Source: Cheiracanthium punctorium (taxonomy: Eukaryota; Arthropoda; Arachnida; Araneae; Cheiracanthiidae). Taken from it: 64,000 nucleotides of DNA. Positions 1 through 12,559 of the stretch are shown one piece after another. A program made the translations under genes and the position numbers. The stretch lies in NCBI GenBank assembly GCA_038373885.1, contig JAWZYV010013019.1, positions 1,736,001-1,800,000 on the forward strand, given 5' to 3'. The notes under the pieces are model-generated. The model saw nothing but the letters and a program-made list of their open reading frames with translations, did no database searches and was not told where the DNA came from. Position 1 is the first letter of the stretch. Every line of letters starts with the position of its first letter.

Positions 1-2301
1 TTTTGTTTTTTCTCATCCAACAAACACTGAGTATCGATTGGTTGTTTCAGTTTTCTTTTCTTTGGATTTTCTTCTGCGCTTTCTTTTAAGTAACTATGGA
101 TCCCATTCAATGGTCTGTTTCAGCGCATTATTTCTGTACAAAAGAGATGTTATTTGTTATGAAAGTAGGCACAATGGAGGGGATAAAAGTAGATGTATTT
201 CTTCCAGAACACCAGCAATCCGGTAACGGTATAAAAGCTACGCGAAAGTTTAGGGGTGAAAAATGTTTGATTAGAAATCTGAACGTTTTGAAATCACGCG
301 TACATAAACGCATGTGTACGAGTGCTTATAAAACGTATGATTAGTGCTATGAAAATTTGCATACAAGTGACATCCTCGGTTTAAATGATTTACACAAAAA
401 AAGAAAGACATCGTTTTATTTCGGTGAATGTACGTTCTAAAATTTTTGTTTTAAGGGTCAACATAGTAAAGCTGATTCCAAACTTTAAAGTTTCAATAGC
501 AACAGAGCTTGTTTATTTTATGTCTGAATACAGATATAGTACAGCATGTAATTATTTCTGCCATGTAAGTTGATGCAACCTTAAGTTAAAAATTATCATA
601 ATGGATTGAATTAATTATTAAAAAGGCGTACTTTCAAGCTCTTTGATTCAACTGGAAAGTTAAGGGGAAAAAATAATTAATAAAAGGATGTACAAAGAGG
701 TTAGAAGTAGTAAAAATATGATTTTCACAAAAGAGACAGAACACACACAGAAAAATGAAAAAAATTCTTATCTTACAGGGAAAATAGTTACCTTCAGTTC
801 TCCAATAGAGTTAGTAAGTACTGAAACCAAAAGAGTCTAAAGGAGTGTAAAAGTAAAGAATTACGAACTGTTAGAAAACAAAATTTCACTCATTTTTTGG
901 GGGGTTGCTTTAAAATATTACAAGCCCGTTATTACATGTCATTATACTGACCACTGAATACATTTATTGGAAATTTGAGAAGTTGGTTTTTTAATTATTC
1001 ATAAATACTACATTTCTTGAAAAAATACTTTCCTTTTCAAAAGACTAACTGATTGGGTAAACTTTCAAATATTTAAAAAGCACAGTAAGTATTTCAATAC
1101 CACTGTTGGGAAACAGAGGAATATGTTACTCTATATAGATAGATTTGTTTTTTCATTTTTGATATAACTCTTTCGTACTTTTCATTTATAAGAATTTAAA
1201 ACCAACCTTTGGAAGTTAATAAACATCTTAAAATATATTTTTGGTCATTGACTGCCATAAGAATTGCTCAGCAAAAATAAGAGAATTTTTAAAAGAACAG
1301 ACATACATAATTTTAGTTTTAATAAAGGGAGTTTGACAGTTACGATTTTTGACACAAGTCAAAACAGATACTCTCCCCAAAGCAAATTTTAGAGATAGCC
1401 TGAAGACGAGATGTCTTATTACATTAAAATGACAGGTACATTAGTTTTTTTTTTACGATCAAATCTGAAATAACTCTGGAAAAATTTCTGAAGAAGAACC
1501 AAAAAAAAGTATCCTAGAGATATACGTGACAAAACACTAAAATCTTCTTTGTCTCAAACTTCTGATTCGGAAAGATAAAAAATTTATTCGCTCTTATTGT
1601 TCCAGGAATCGATTGGTTCTGTTTAAAAAAATACGAGCCAAAAAAAAGGAATGTGAAACTATTTGATTTTCCTACGAGAAATTTATATCTAACAAGCACA
1701 TTTAATTCACCGATTACAGGAAAATATACAGATCTATTATATAAAGGTAGAAATTTTTTGGATTTTGTTTGTGATGAACGATATAAACAGCGTAAAAACT
1801 TTTAATTGATGGTTTTGTTTTATTGGAACAAGGTATGCATGCAGTAAAAATTAAATAATGTCTTTAAAGAACAATATTTTTTTCCAACCTTCCCTTGTCA
1901 TTGCACTTAAGAAGGCATTCTTCCTAGAAAGAACAGAAAAATGAATTTAAACAAGTGCTGTCCAAAAACAAAAACTATTCAAATAACTGAATTCTTTTCT
2001 TTTCAATTCTCTAAGTCTTCTTTTGGCCATTATGTACGTTTTGTCACTTTTTCTGGAAAATGTCTTGTACAGCAGCGATAAATTTACGAAATTATTTCTC
2101 TATAAGATTCAAATATAAATTTATTAATTCTATACTTAAATATTGAACAAACACTCAAAACATTTGAAAAAAAAATCCTCTTATGCTAAACTAAAATTCT
2201 AAGTAACATATGTAAGATCTCATATCTCTTTACAAATGGACCCGCAATAATTACTGGGAAAATAAGGATCTGATCACCTTTTAAATTTTATTAGCACACA
2301 C
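1..2301. other. AT-rich intergenic or intronic DNA, no gene seen
   Basis: No reading frame here has recognisable protein family features. The short frames at 38-344 are uninterrupted only for 60-80 codons and look like chance frames in AT-rich DNA. No clear inverted-repeat element was identified. It could be part of a long 5' intron of the glycosyltransferase gene, whose first coding exon starts with a splice acceptor. Confidence 0.5.
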
Positions 2302-2303
2302 TA

Positions 2304-3257
2304 CACTGTTAAAAATAATCTGAAAATTCAGGATAATTCCAGCCTTAATTTCCAGGAAAATGTCCGCTTTCCTCAACAATTGGTAATTTTCCGTTAAACG
2401 AAGAAAAATGATTGCAACTTTTGGAAATTTCTTGTGAAAACGGTAAATTTCCGTTTTTGGTTTAGTTTGTAAGTTTTGTAAGTAGTTTTGAGAAATGGAT
2501 TTTCGTTGGACATTTTAGATGGATAAAAATATTGACACCAAACGCATTCTCATGAGTAATTAAAAATTAAACTATAATGAGTAATTGAAATTTAAACTAT
2601 AATTAATTACTTTTTTAAAGAAGAATTCCCTCTCATAAAAAAGAGTATTTCAAATCACATTCATAAATGTACAGGACTGGCTAGAAAATAATTTAACTGA
2701 TTATTATTAATATTACTTCAAACTGAGAGCGAAAAATCAAGGTGTATTTTTTTATATTTTTAGCAGCCAATGTATTTCTTTCCCGATTTTCAGTGTTTGC
2801 AGCAATCTGTCTGGAAATCTAAACCGATATGACAAATAGCTAAAGAGTAAATGTTTTTACTAACTACATACATTTGTGAAAGTCGACATTAATTTCTTGC
2901 TAATCCAATAATTTGACTATGTTGATAATAACTGGACAACACTTTATCTCAATCTCGAATTTTAAATCATGAAACGCACGAATTCCTCTCCCGCAAGGAA
3001 ACTAAAATAACCTTTACCAAACCCTTTGGCGAAAGTAGAACCAGTCGTGTGGTGTCTAGTGGTTAAAGCAAGCGTCTCCAGATACGTAGTCTCAGGGTTC
3101 GATCCTGGCAATTGCTGATCTGTTTTATTTCGCAGTTTTTGTAAAACGGAAAGTTACAAGTCCAGAAAACGGAAAAATAATAAACAGAACGGACATTTTC
3201 TGGCAACTTTGCTGCCAGTCCTTTTTCCGTTAATTTACAGATATATTTTGAACAGTG
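2304..3257. mobile_element. Non-autonomous TA-flanked inverted-repeat element (mariner-like MITE)
   Basis: The left end reads CACTGTTAAAAATA and the right end is its inverted partner CACTGTTCAAAATATA, with TA on both outer sides (2302-2303 and 3258-3259). Inside each end lies further GC-richer material in inverted arrangement, built around runs such as GGAAAATGTCCG on the left and GGACATTTTCTGGCAACT on the right. The interior has no transposase frame. The TA duplication fits a Tc1/mariner-superfamily mobiliser, but the terminal sequence alone does not name the family. A tRNA-like segment lies inside it (3048-3116). Confidence 0.65.
3048..3116 (+). repeat. tRNA-like sequence (tRNA-derived SINE head or tRNA pseudogene)
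   Basis: An A-box-like run TGGTGTCTAGTGGTTA is followed about 40 bases later by a B-box-like run GGGTTCGATCCTGG, the spacing expected for an internal RNA polymerase III promoter. The T-arm can form a 4-bp stem only in a shifted register, and the acceptor ends do not pair well, so this is not a convincing functional tRNA. It sits inside the inverted-repeat element at 2304-3257. Confidence 0.5.
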
Positions 3258-3259
3258 TA

Positions 3260-4843
3260 ATACTAGCAGATATTTTCAATATAAAGAATTAAATTAATTT
3301 TTTCACCCATTTTGAATATCTATATTCTTATGCACGAGAGCAAATCACAAGTAAATCACAAAAGATTGGAAAAGAAAACAATTTACCGTGATAATTACTT
3401 GGAAATAATTTATATTTCTAACATAATCTCGTGCGGTGTTGATATTCACATATCCATTGCTTTATCAATGCCCCAATACCATTTTCACAAGATTCTTTGG
3501 GCTGCTGTCTCATTCACAGTAGCACTTGAACGTCGTAATCATCTGTAAAGTGTTTACTTCCAAGATTTTATTTTAGTGGACAAAGTTGTATGTAATGAAA
3601 ATTGCATGTAAGTGTGAAATGAATATTATAAAGCTGTATCGTTCTGTCATGTATCGCCATTCATCAAGTATATTTGTTACAACTTTTGTTACATTACATC
3701 ATTATAACAGACACCACACAATTTAAATCATAGCCCGCAGTTCATTTAAATCTTTAAATTATCAATATTATAATGATTACAAAAATTCTGTCTTGAAAAG
3801 TGTATTTTTATGCTAATTGATTTGTTTTAATTAATTTCTTATTAAATTAATCATCAGATCAAGCCGGCTACCGTAACCTTTCAAAATAAGTCGATTACCG
3901 TGAACTTTCAGAATAAGAAATAAAGATGTAACTCTTCTAAAGAACTTCTGAAAGAGAAAAACGTGTTAAATGATTGACAGATCTAAAACGATAGAAAAAG
4001 TCCATTATACTTCTGATTGACACACGATCTTTTTTCAAAATCTCTTTTTCCCCCTTCAACTGCAATTTCAAATTGCAAAAAAAAGACCCTTTAGTCTCAA
4101 ATTTCTTAGTTACTATATTTTTTAAAGGACGATTCATTCTTTTAACCGTTGAATTTAAGATCTATATGTTCAAGAAAAAGAAGATATCGGAACTCATCTA
4201 TACTTAATGGCCTACAAATCGATTGGCTCACTTTATAAATGTGGTTGACTTAAAATGCATTTAATTTAAACTGGAAATAGTTTTCCATTTTTTATTCTAA
4301 CGTGTTTGATCAAAAAAGAAGAAATTTACTCACGGAATAAGTTTATTAACCGAGAGTGAATATTCTTTCAGAAATTCAGTTTTTTTTTCTTTTCCTTTTT
4401 TAAATAACACATCCATTTGAAGCCTTTTGATTATTTTTACTGATCTGTTATTAAATGTTATTTTCTGTATTTACTTACAAATGTTCAGACAAGTGTAGTT
4501 GCAGATTTCGTGCAGACTGCAAATAAAAATCTCTGAGACTCTAACTTGCAGAAGTTAAAAAAAGCCAACAGTCGTTCTTATTGAGTTATTTTCTGTTACA
4601 ACTGACATATAGTAGATTGCTATGTCTTAATCACTGTTACTGCAATTTTTTCTTTTGTAAGTACATTTGTACTACCCAGTAATAAAGTAGAAAAACATTT
4701 CTGAAATAGAGAACATGCTCTGCATCGTCTGAAAATGTGGTTGCACTAATTGTGATATTGCTGACACTTACAATGGCATTTCTTTGGGAAAATAATCTAC
4801 TACTTGGAAGTATTGCAGCCGTTTAATATATTTTCTCCAAAGC
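3260..4843. other. AT-rich DNA, no gene or element recognised
   Basis: Short frames such as 3312-3548 and 3937-4137 show no domain or compositional sign of coding. Nothing else stands out. Confidence 0.45.
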
Positions 4844-4882
4844 TCTGTTTATTATAACAATAATATAGTTATAATAAACAGA
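4844..4882. repeat. Perfect palindrome, 15-bp arms, 9-bp loop
   Basis: TCTGTTTATTATAAC at 4844-4858 is exactly reverse-complemented at 4868-4882. It may be a hairpin remnant of a small element; no target duplication is obvious. Confidence 0.7.
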
Positions 4883-5465
4883 TGAAACAAACAAAATAGG
4901 ATAAGCTAATATGTTTAATAAGGACCGTCTGCAAAATAGCATTGTAAGGTTGAAATTCTCGCTTAACCCGCTTTTTTACTAATAGGTCGATAAAATAAAA
5001 TAAATGTGGCAATCTTTTGTGTTCATGTTGTAACTCTTGCCACCATTAATTCAACGTGTTAAAAATAAATGATTTCTAAGAATGAGATTTTACTCATAAG
5101 ACTAAATATAAATTGTCTTGTAAGTAAAAAATCTTATTTTTAAAAGTTACATCTCTTGTCTATTTGTGTATTTTTTTTTCAACATATTTTAATTCTTCTC
5201 TTTTTTATTTATTTTCCTAAATTATCTCTTTCAAAATTCCAAATTTGTGTGCTAGTTACTATTTTGTGCGCGTTTACAAGTAGTGAATTCCGAAACGCTA
5301 CACTTTCTAGACACAAGATGGAAAAATACGCCAAAATATATTTTTTTGGAACTGCTCCATGCAATGCGCTCCTTACATTAGTAAAAAAAAAAAAATTGGT
5401 TCATGTTGTTAAGGACTACAAAATAATACTCTCCATCCAAAATGTTTATAATGTTGATAGATCTG

Positions 5466-5850
5466 TCCCTCAGTGGCCTAATCGCTAAGTTCCCTTTCCT
5501 TAAAAACACGGGAAGTGAAGCCAGCACCGCCTTGACCAGTGCTTTGGAGGGTGAAAACCTCTCTCGGCTGAAATGCAGTGGAGTCGTGTACGCTAATGGG
5601 AGCTGATGCATGTAAAATCTGTTCTTGACTCTAATGTTCTGCATGTTCAGACGATACTACTGGGGGGTGCCGAGTTCAGGTGCTAAATCTCTCATCTGAA
5701 ATTGTCTCAAAATTAAGAGACCACTCATAGGGTACAACGTCGGTTTGCCTTAATAGGCACTCTCATAAAGAAATGTCCAACAACTGCTGCCCTTGCAGAG
5801 GGCAAGTCTGCAGTAGGCCGCTGACCCAACCATTAGGAAGGGGGGAAAAA
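5466..5850 (+). repeat. tRNA-derived short interspersed repeat, family A, copy 1
   Basis: It begins with an A-box-like run CAGTGGCCTAATCGCTAAG and is markedly GC-richer than its surroundings. The segment from about 5575 to 5720 is recognisably repeated at 18915-19075: both have GTGTACGCT, then a GGGTGCCGA or GGAGTGCCGA run, then CAGGTGCTA, TCTGTCATCTG-like and AAATTAGA-like runs in the same order. No coding capacity is evident. The assignment to a SINE rests on the tRNA-like head and the dispersed second copy; a clear B box was not found. Confidence 0.5.
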
Positions 5851-7548
5851 AGGTTCATAGATCTTCTACAGGATCACTCAAAAGAATTCCTATAAATTGC
5901 CGTCAATGGCAATTTAGAGATAGTCATCCATTTTAAGCTCAATACAATAAGTGTACATATATAAATGTCTATAATATCTTTTGAGGATGAAAGTATAAGG
6001 TTTTCTTACAGAGTCTCGCAAAATTACATTAATAGTGATACATAGATTTTGAGGTTATCCCAAATTGACGCAAAGCTTGACGACAATACTTTACCGAATT
6101 TGGCGAAAAAGTAATTGCATTGGAAAGTGTTTTATAATCAATGCGTTTCTCTTTCTTATGTTACAGCAGCAGCTTTGCAGTTTCTTATTTTAACCTGCTG
6201 CTTTTAATGGGGTTATCCATCTTAACTGACTATGAAATGAAATTTATTCTCAATTACTTTTTGAAACTTACGCTTCTTCACTATGGCTAACAATAGCAGT
6301 TTAAAAAGTAAAAACGTGTTAAATGTTTGGCAGCGTTAAACGGTCAAAAAAGTAAAAAGTAAATAAAATAAAAACCTTCATTATGTTCTTGAATGGCAGC
6401 CGCTCTTTCTGAAAGATTTTTTTCTTTCTTTCGTTTAATGCTACATTTTCAAGTAATAAAAAGCTTTCGTCTCGCATTTCTCTCGATAGATTTTTAAGGC
6501 CTTACTCTTTTAACCATTGAATTTAAGCCTTTCGTGTTTAAAAAAAGAAAAAAAAAAGATCGAGACATACCTTTTACTTAATGGTCTAGAAATCGATTGT
6601 CTTCGTAAAGGAACTTGTTTATAAAAATGCCTTTAACTAAAACTCCTTAAACTGTGCTATTAAAAAAAATAGTGTTATTAATTCCAGTGTTCAGAGATTT
6701 CTAATGGTTATTGTTGCGAAAATTACACAGTGCGTGTATGTTAAAATAGTCCAGCAATCTCGAAAAGCGAATTTATCAATTTATTCCACAAATTGAAACA
6801 CTAATATCCCAGGAGAAATACAGAATTCAGTAGGACACACAACAGCAAATCGTTAACTATCGCCGCAATAACACTATTCAAATCATAATATCAATTGTTT
6901 AGCTCTGCTCTCTATATCAGCAGTCTGTCACACTGAACTGACAGCGAAAAAGTGTCTGTTATTTATACATTGCCAATAAGGTCGTAACATCATATTTCTC
7001 GATCTTTCTCGCAACTTCTTTCCTAACTGAGATGCAGTCGAAATTCCGCTACTCTTGAGAACTCACTTTTAGTTTGCCAAGGACGCCAAAATGATCGCCA
7101 AGTTTGTCGCCAAGATCAAGGAATCACATACACATTTCCCTTTCAGGAATGCCTGTACAACTCTCTTTGTAGCAATACACACTAATGCGTTAAAATACCA
7201 TTATAATGTTGTAACATTATTTTCAGTTCTCTCGTTAAATCTATCAAATAGTCTAGCATAGAGCTCCCTGAGGCTTCCTTTGAATCCATATTGAAAAGTT
7301 GCGTGCTGTGACACCGAAATAAAACACGAAATGAAACGGGCAAATGCTCTTCTGTAATAAGGGATCACTGAATGACAGGTTTGATTGCAAAGTACTTCGC
7401 ATGTCATAAACTCGCCTTCAGTTAAGGTAGATAATCTAGGTAAAAAACGTGTAAAACCACTTAAAAAAATGGATGCCACTGGGATGCTGGAACCCCTCCA
7501 TTCCGCGTAACGATTGTAAAAATGACTTTTTTACCGGACTGGAATTTT
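5851..7548. other. AT-rich intergenic or intronic DNA
   Basis: No supported gene. A run at 7080-7110 repeats the word gccaag several times (GCCAAGG/GATCGCCAAGTTTGTCGCCAAG), which looks like local duplication rather than coding sequence. A frame at 7201-7479 has no recognised features. Confidence 0.4.
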
Positions 7549-7620
7549 GTATTTATTCGATTCTGGGAATCAAACCCGTAGTGATCCCAACCGTGGCCAA
7601 GTGCAAAAAAGTGTGAAGGT
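7549..7620 (-). repeat. Possible tRNA-like SINE fragment
   Basis: On the minus strand GGGTTTGATTCCCAG resembles a B box, preceded by GGCCACGGTTGGGATCACT. There is no strong A box, so this is a tentative call. It lies directly next to a TTAA-flanked palindromic element. Confidence 0.3.
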
Positions 7621-7647
7621 CCAATGTTTTGACTTACATCGTGGCTT

Positions 7648-7862
7648 TTAACTCTTTGAAGCTCCCCAATTTCCCAATGCCGAAAAGTTTAGCCATTGCT
7701 ACGCTCGATGCCGCACAGCCGGCTGTGTCAAAAATGACACTTAGCTCTGTGGCACGCGATAGGTGATTCGATCGGCCGCCATATTGCTTGTAGTTAAATC
7801 GATCGATGGCAACGGCTGCACTTTTTTTGGCGTTGGACAGTCTATCTAGTTTTTCGTAGCAG
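7648..7862. mobile_element. TTAA-flanked palindromic element (piggyBac-like MITE), truncated copy
   Basis: It starts with CTCTTTGAAGC immediately after TTAA (7648 lies in the TTAACTCTTTG junction). It then shows the family core: GCACAGCCGGCTGTG at the centre of symmetry, followed by TGTGGCACGCGAT, GATCGGCCGCCATATTGCT and GGCAACGGCTGCA. The right side runs into TCTATC-containing internal sequence of the longer family form and then fades near 7862 without a TTAA end. Comparison with the copies at 11623, 15457, 36556 and 58876 defines the family. Confidence 0.55.
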
Positions 7863-7869
7863 ATGCCTT

Positions 7870-8289
7870 CCTCCTCTTCGAAGCACCCCCCCTCCCCGGG
7901 CAGATAACCGTCACGTTAGTTTTGCCTCAACACACAATGCATCAAATACATCAACGTGGTAGCGAAGTAAACTCGTTAAGGAGGATCACTTACGTTTGGT
8001 AAATTTTAAACAAGTTATGATCCAGAGTAAATTTTCACAAAGTCGAAATCAAAATTCATAAACAAAAACTTTACGAAGAATGATAGCAATTTTGCTGTAA
8101 TAAGTAAGCTTTTTAGAAACAATGAAAACGCACAATACTACTTCGTATAAAAATTTCTCAAAAATTATAAGTAAAAAATATGAAATTTGCAACACTTACA
8201 GTTATTACAATAAAAATAAAATCTCAAATGAAAGAATATATATACTTAAAAGTAACAAAAGTCAAACATGGGGATATAGAAAAATATGA
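7870..8289. other. AT-rich DNA, nothing recognised
   Basis: No supported frame, repeat or RNA gene. Confidence 0.4.
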
Positions 8290-8455
8290 ATTGAACCCAA
8301 CTCCAGATATGCATTAGAGCCCCTTAAAAAGTCTTTCGCCCAAGGCATACCCTCCTACGCAGATGCCCCTCTTGTAAACATGCCAAGCCAGAATACACAA
8401 ATACCCAACTCCAGAATCGAACCCATCTCAATAAGCCGCTGTGCTAGGTTTTAAT
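8290..8455 (-). repeat. Possible tRNA-derived SINE fragment
   Basis: On the minus strand GGGTTCGATTCTGG (8411-8424) matches a B box and is followed by a GC-richer body with the word CCTTGGGCGAAAGAC. A matching A box upstream is not convincing, so the head may be eroded. Confidence 0.35.
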
Positions 8456-9997
8456 AAGACAAATGCTCCTTCAACAATGTAACATTTATTTACTTTTAAA
8501 AAGAAAAGATAAAGTATTTTACTATAATTTCAAATTTTCTAAATGATCGAAGTGTGCTAGTATTGTTAGAGAGCACATTATATCGCGCACGCTTTCACGT
8601 TTAAAAAATAAACCGGCCTAAATTCAGGCTCAGCGTTTTAAGCATTTCCTTCAAGATTGCATCCTAAAACCAAACCGACCTGCGAAACGATGGGTTTGAA
8701 ATACATGAAATTGTTTCACCCTTAATGACATCCGTGAAACTAATATAACGCCTAATGCATGTTTTACATTACGTAGCGCAATGCATACAAATCAAGCTCC
8801 AATCATTAGAATCATTTTCTTTATCGCTTCGAGGCATTACTGTGAAGGATTTATATATATGTACGGAGATCCGACAGTTTCATTATCATAAAATAGAAAT
8901 TTCGCGAATTAATTCAGCTGCACGTTTGATACAAAATAATACATGTGAAATTGAAATATCAATGCAAAAGTGGGTGCTTTTTTTTGTGTTACAAAAAATA
9001 AATGTTCAAATAAAGGAATTGTACTTTTTTTTAAAAAAGGAAAGAAAACTTTCTATAAGAAATGGAAAATTTAAATGTTTGCTTATTTGAAAAACTACTT
9101 AATTTAAGTCTCTCGAGGCATTTTAATAAGAGTATTTTTAGGGAAGTATTTTTAATATATATGCAAATTATGTAGCGTAAACATTTGCAACTGAAGTTCT
9201 GTTTTTATAATATGAAAAAAAAAAATCGTAATCTTCATTGGTTAAAAAAAGAACACTTTTCAACAATCTAAACATTATGTTAAATTTCCAAAATATAAAA
9301 TGGGATCGTTTTCATTTCAGTCCGAAAATACGGGATTACAAGCATTTTATATCCTCTCCCTCCTTTCAAGCTTTATTAAAATTTGATATGAATTTCATTT
9401 ATTGGTTGTTAAACATGAAACGTTTATAAACCTTTTAGAAATTCAATTTTTAATAACGTTTTGAGCAACTGAAATTCAGATATGCTAGTAGGGAATTTAT
9501 TTTTCATTTAAACTGGATATCAATACTATATATATTACTTAGTATATAATGTTTCTTGCAAAATATGAAAGTAATTTTTGCAAAATTTTATTGAAAATTT
9601 TCAATTGAATATTTTATTATAAAAAAGTTGCGACTTTAAACGTTTTTTCTTTTCTTTTCGATCAAACGTGAGAGCATAAACTCAAATATGCGCCGGAAAT
9701 CGTAACTGCTTAGATAATAAATATTGATAGATTTCATTTATTTATTTACATTTATGTTTTAATTTGTATTGTTGTATATATTTATTGCATTTTCTTAAAC
9801 AAAATTTTTGTTTTATTTATTTATTAATAACTATCTTTGAGAAAATTATTATTAGCATAGAAAATAAACGCATGTTTTTTTTCCTCAAGCATAAATATGA
9901 AATTGAAAGAATTCGTTTTCTTCCTCCACTTTTCGGACATGAAGGCATTATTACCACTAAAATTATATAAATAATGCATTTTTTGCTGCATTGAACT
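8456..9997. other. AT-rich DNA, no supported gene
   Basis: The longest frame (8755-9090, 111 codons from an ATG) has a composition dominated by Ile, Lys, Phe and Leu, and no motif I recognise. I treat it as chance. Confidence 0.4.
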
Positions 9998-10267
9998 TTA
10001 GAAATATATAAATTTTACTCGGGCTGAATTTGAAAATAGTTTATTAGGAAACAGTTGTCGCTTCAAGTTATCTGTGATTGGGCGTATGGGCGTTTGTTTT
10101 AAAATGTTTTGTACAGGACAAAAGTAACTTTTAGTAGCCTCCTTATTCACCACAATTGATCCCCTGTGACTTTTCTTCAAGAACAAATGAAAGATAAGCA
10201 TACCGTGACTTTCCGCGAAAACTGCGGCCCAAGTTCTACAGCTCTTCTCTGCTGCAGGTGAAGTCAT
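9998..10267 (-). pseudogene. Possible mariner-type transposase relic
   Basis: The minus-strand frame contains FAESHGMLIFHLFLKK and, further on, NKEATKSYFCPVQ. This is loosely like the stretch of mariner transposases around the first catalytic aspartate (a tryptophan-acid-x-x-Gly-hydrophobic run, then an acidic Tyr-Tyr region). The match is from memory and weak, the expected aspartate motif is not present, and no inverted repeats were seen. It could equally be a chance frame. Confidence 0.22.
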
Positions 10268-11618
10268 TTCAGCTTATACCTTTGCAAGAGTTTCTGAAAA
10301 TAAAATGGAGCTACTAAGCATTCTTTTTGCAAATGGTAGATATTGTGAAAATAGCGTATTTTTGTTTTTGCAAACTGATACACTACCAATTGTCGACCAT
10401 TGTAACTAATTAACTTTTTGAAGACTGTAAGATAATGTCGTTCCAGTAAATAAGCAGGATAACTTGATTTCGGAACTACAGGTGTACACCAATCTTTGCT
10501 TTTCCCTTTGTCACTGCATTTCTAGAGAGAAAACTCATTATTAAGACTTAAGTCTGTGACCGTGTTCCTTCTGTCACGTCTAGCAATCAAACAAATGACA
10601 AGGCATGTTCGTCTCTCGAAAAATAAAATGTAGAAATTCTTTTAAAATATTCCGGTCTGGAGATGTAACATCGATTGCTCCAAAACTTAAAGTTTTATGT
10701 CTCAGTGATTCTTTTTTTCTATTTTCTCAACCACAGTTTATCAAACAGTATATTTATGTCCTTGACCTTTTTATTTGATTTGTTTTTAATAGATCCACAT
10801 TTTTTGTGTTTAAAAAAAAATCCTAACACTTGCAAAATGAAATCTGCAAAAGATAATTGTATCACAGTTTCTTTTATTTTTAAACTTTTATTTTATATTA
10901 CCTTGTACTTTTATACTGAAATTCTGGTAATATACACACCACATTTGTTAAAAATTAATATTGTAAAGAAAAGATTTGCAAATGAATGCAATTCAGTACT
11001 TCAGACTAGAATTATAAAGCACATGGAGTTTTCTGCGCTGTGGTCCCACCTGTGCAATTTAATTTTGTTCCATTTATTCAATAACGTGAATACTTGTAAT
11101 AAACTCTGAAAACTCATCTATTTAAAAGCTAAACAAAGATTCTGAGCACTTCCTCAAAGCAATCTATGAGTGCTCATTTCCATATTAATATAAGCTGTAT
11201 TATCATCATCATTTACTTTTACCTGAAACATAAATTGTCAACAAAATTCAATAACTGACTTAAGGCTAACCTTCAAAAATATTCATCAATCTATTTCAGG
11301 ACGTAATTACGCGTCAAAACTTAAATATTTTCTGGAATTTATCTTATCCCCCTTACCTCGCACACACACACAACTCCATCTTAATTGTGCAACCCAATGA
11401 GTCCATGTACGAAATTTCGTTAATTAGTGTGGTCTCAAATTTTATGACTTTGAGGAATTTAATTGGTCACACGGGTAAATAAATGAAGTATTCTGAGCTG
11501 AGAAGCATCACTTATTTTACATTTGAAAAGCAGTACTTTTAAATCAGCTAATGCTAGAAATTTTGCTCTCAAAAACTTCTTGACCATTTTGTAGCTTCTC
11601 CTTGAATCTTCACTGTTT
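10268..11618. other. AT-rich DNA, no supported gene
   Basis: A 144-codon frame at 10675-11109 has only a TTG start and a strongly Phe/Leu/Ile-rich composition. I see no domain, and it is probably a chance frame. Confidence 0.4.
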
Positions 11619-11622
11619 TTAA

Positions 11623-12334
11623 CCCTTTAAAGCGCAGCGTTCCCGCTCTGGAAACACCAAACTCTGACGTTTTGACTGTTGCCGGTCACGAAGAATAGAT
11701 TGGATTTCTATAAAAAATAGTTGCGGGTGACATAGCTCCACGCGAATCCTTTGCTTTTTAGCACGTCATTTCCCGTAAAAAAATTGTCACGGTTATTTTT
11801 AACAGCACTGATATCTGCTGATAAATGGAAGAATGCGAGAACAGCTGGATAGATTGCCCAATGCTGAAAAAAGTGCAGCCGTTGCCATCGCTCGACTGAA
11901 ATACCAGCAAGATGGCGGACGATCGAAACGTTCATCGCGTGCCACAGATCTAGAGACCCTTTTCTGACGACAGCTGGCTGGCTGGCAACCGAACAACCAA
12001 GACTTATACCGAACAACCAAAACCGAAAAAGACACCCGTTGCCACCTCTCGAGTTAACTACCAGCTACATGGCGGTCGATCGAATCGCCCATCGCATGCT
12101 ACAGAATTAAGTCCTTTTTTTGACGCAGCTGGCTGTTTCAAAAAAGGGCATTAGCAGCTCTGTAGAACGGGATGGGCGATTAGATCGACTGCCATGAGTC
12201 TGGTAGTTAACTCGAGAGATGGCAGCGGGTGTCCTTTTTCAGTATTGGGACCATTTAACCATATTTTTTGCAACTACCAGTTGAAAGTGTTTGAAAGAGG
12301 TGATTTCACGGCGCCACCACCGCACGTTAAAGGG
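11623..12334. mobile_element. TTAA-flanked palindromic element (piggyBac-like), long form
   Basis: Both ends are preserved: TTAA (11619-11622) then CCCTTTAAAGCGCAG on the left, and CGTTAAAGGG then TTAA (12335-12338) on the right. TTAA target duplications and CCC-starting termini are the known hallmark of piggyBac-superfamily elements. The left approximately 230 bp, including CACGAAGAATA and ACGCGAATCCTTTGC, recurs at 58876 and 62154. The central part holds two successive imperfect palindromes around GACGACAGCTGGCTG and GACGCAGCTGGCTG. There is no transposase frame. The element is GC-richer than its surroundings. Confidence 0.65.
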
Positions 12335-12559
12335 TTAAATAATAGTTAAATGTTTGTGACTATTGGCGTTGTAATCAAATCTTGACAAAATGACAGTTCA
12401 TGATCAACTAAACACTTGCATGAGGGGCTCAAAAAACGATTAGTGTGTGGTTTTGGGAACGTCTTAAAAAGGCTTCGAATATGGAACGGCCAGGTGTTAG
12501 ACCTGTGTCATTGACATCAGGCGATAATAATGCGCGAGGTCACGAATTTATGCTGTTGT

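Noticed and set aside
3048..3116. Functional tRNA gene
   Set aside because: A and B boxes are present, but acceptor and T stems do not pair in the canonical register, and the sequence lies inside a miniature transposon.
5156..5488. 110-codon plus-strand frame
   Set aside because: Begins with TTG in a T-rich tract and runs into the head of a short interspersed repeat.
8755..9090. 111-codon plus-strand frame from an ATG
   Set aside because: Composition and lack of any motif suggest chance; no splice or expression evidence is visible.
10675..11109. 144-codon plus-strand frame
   Set aside because: Starts only with TTG, is dominated by Phe, Leu, Ile and Lys as expected for AT-rich chance frames, and has no recognisable domain.
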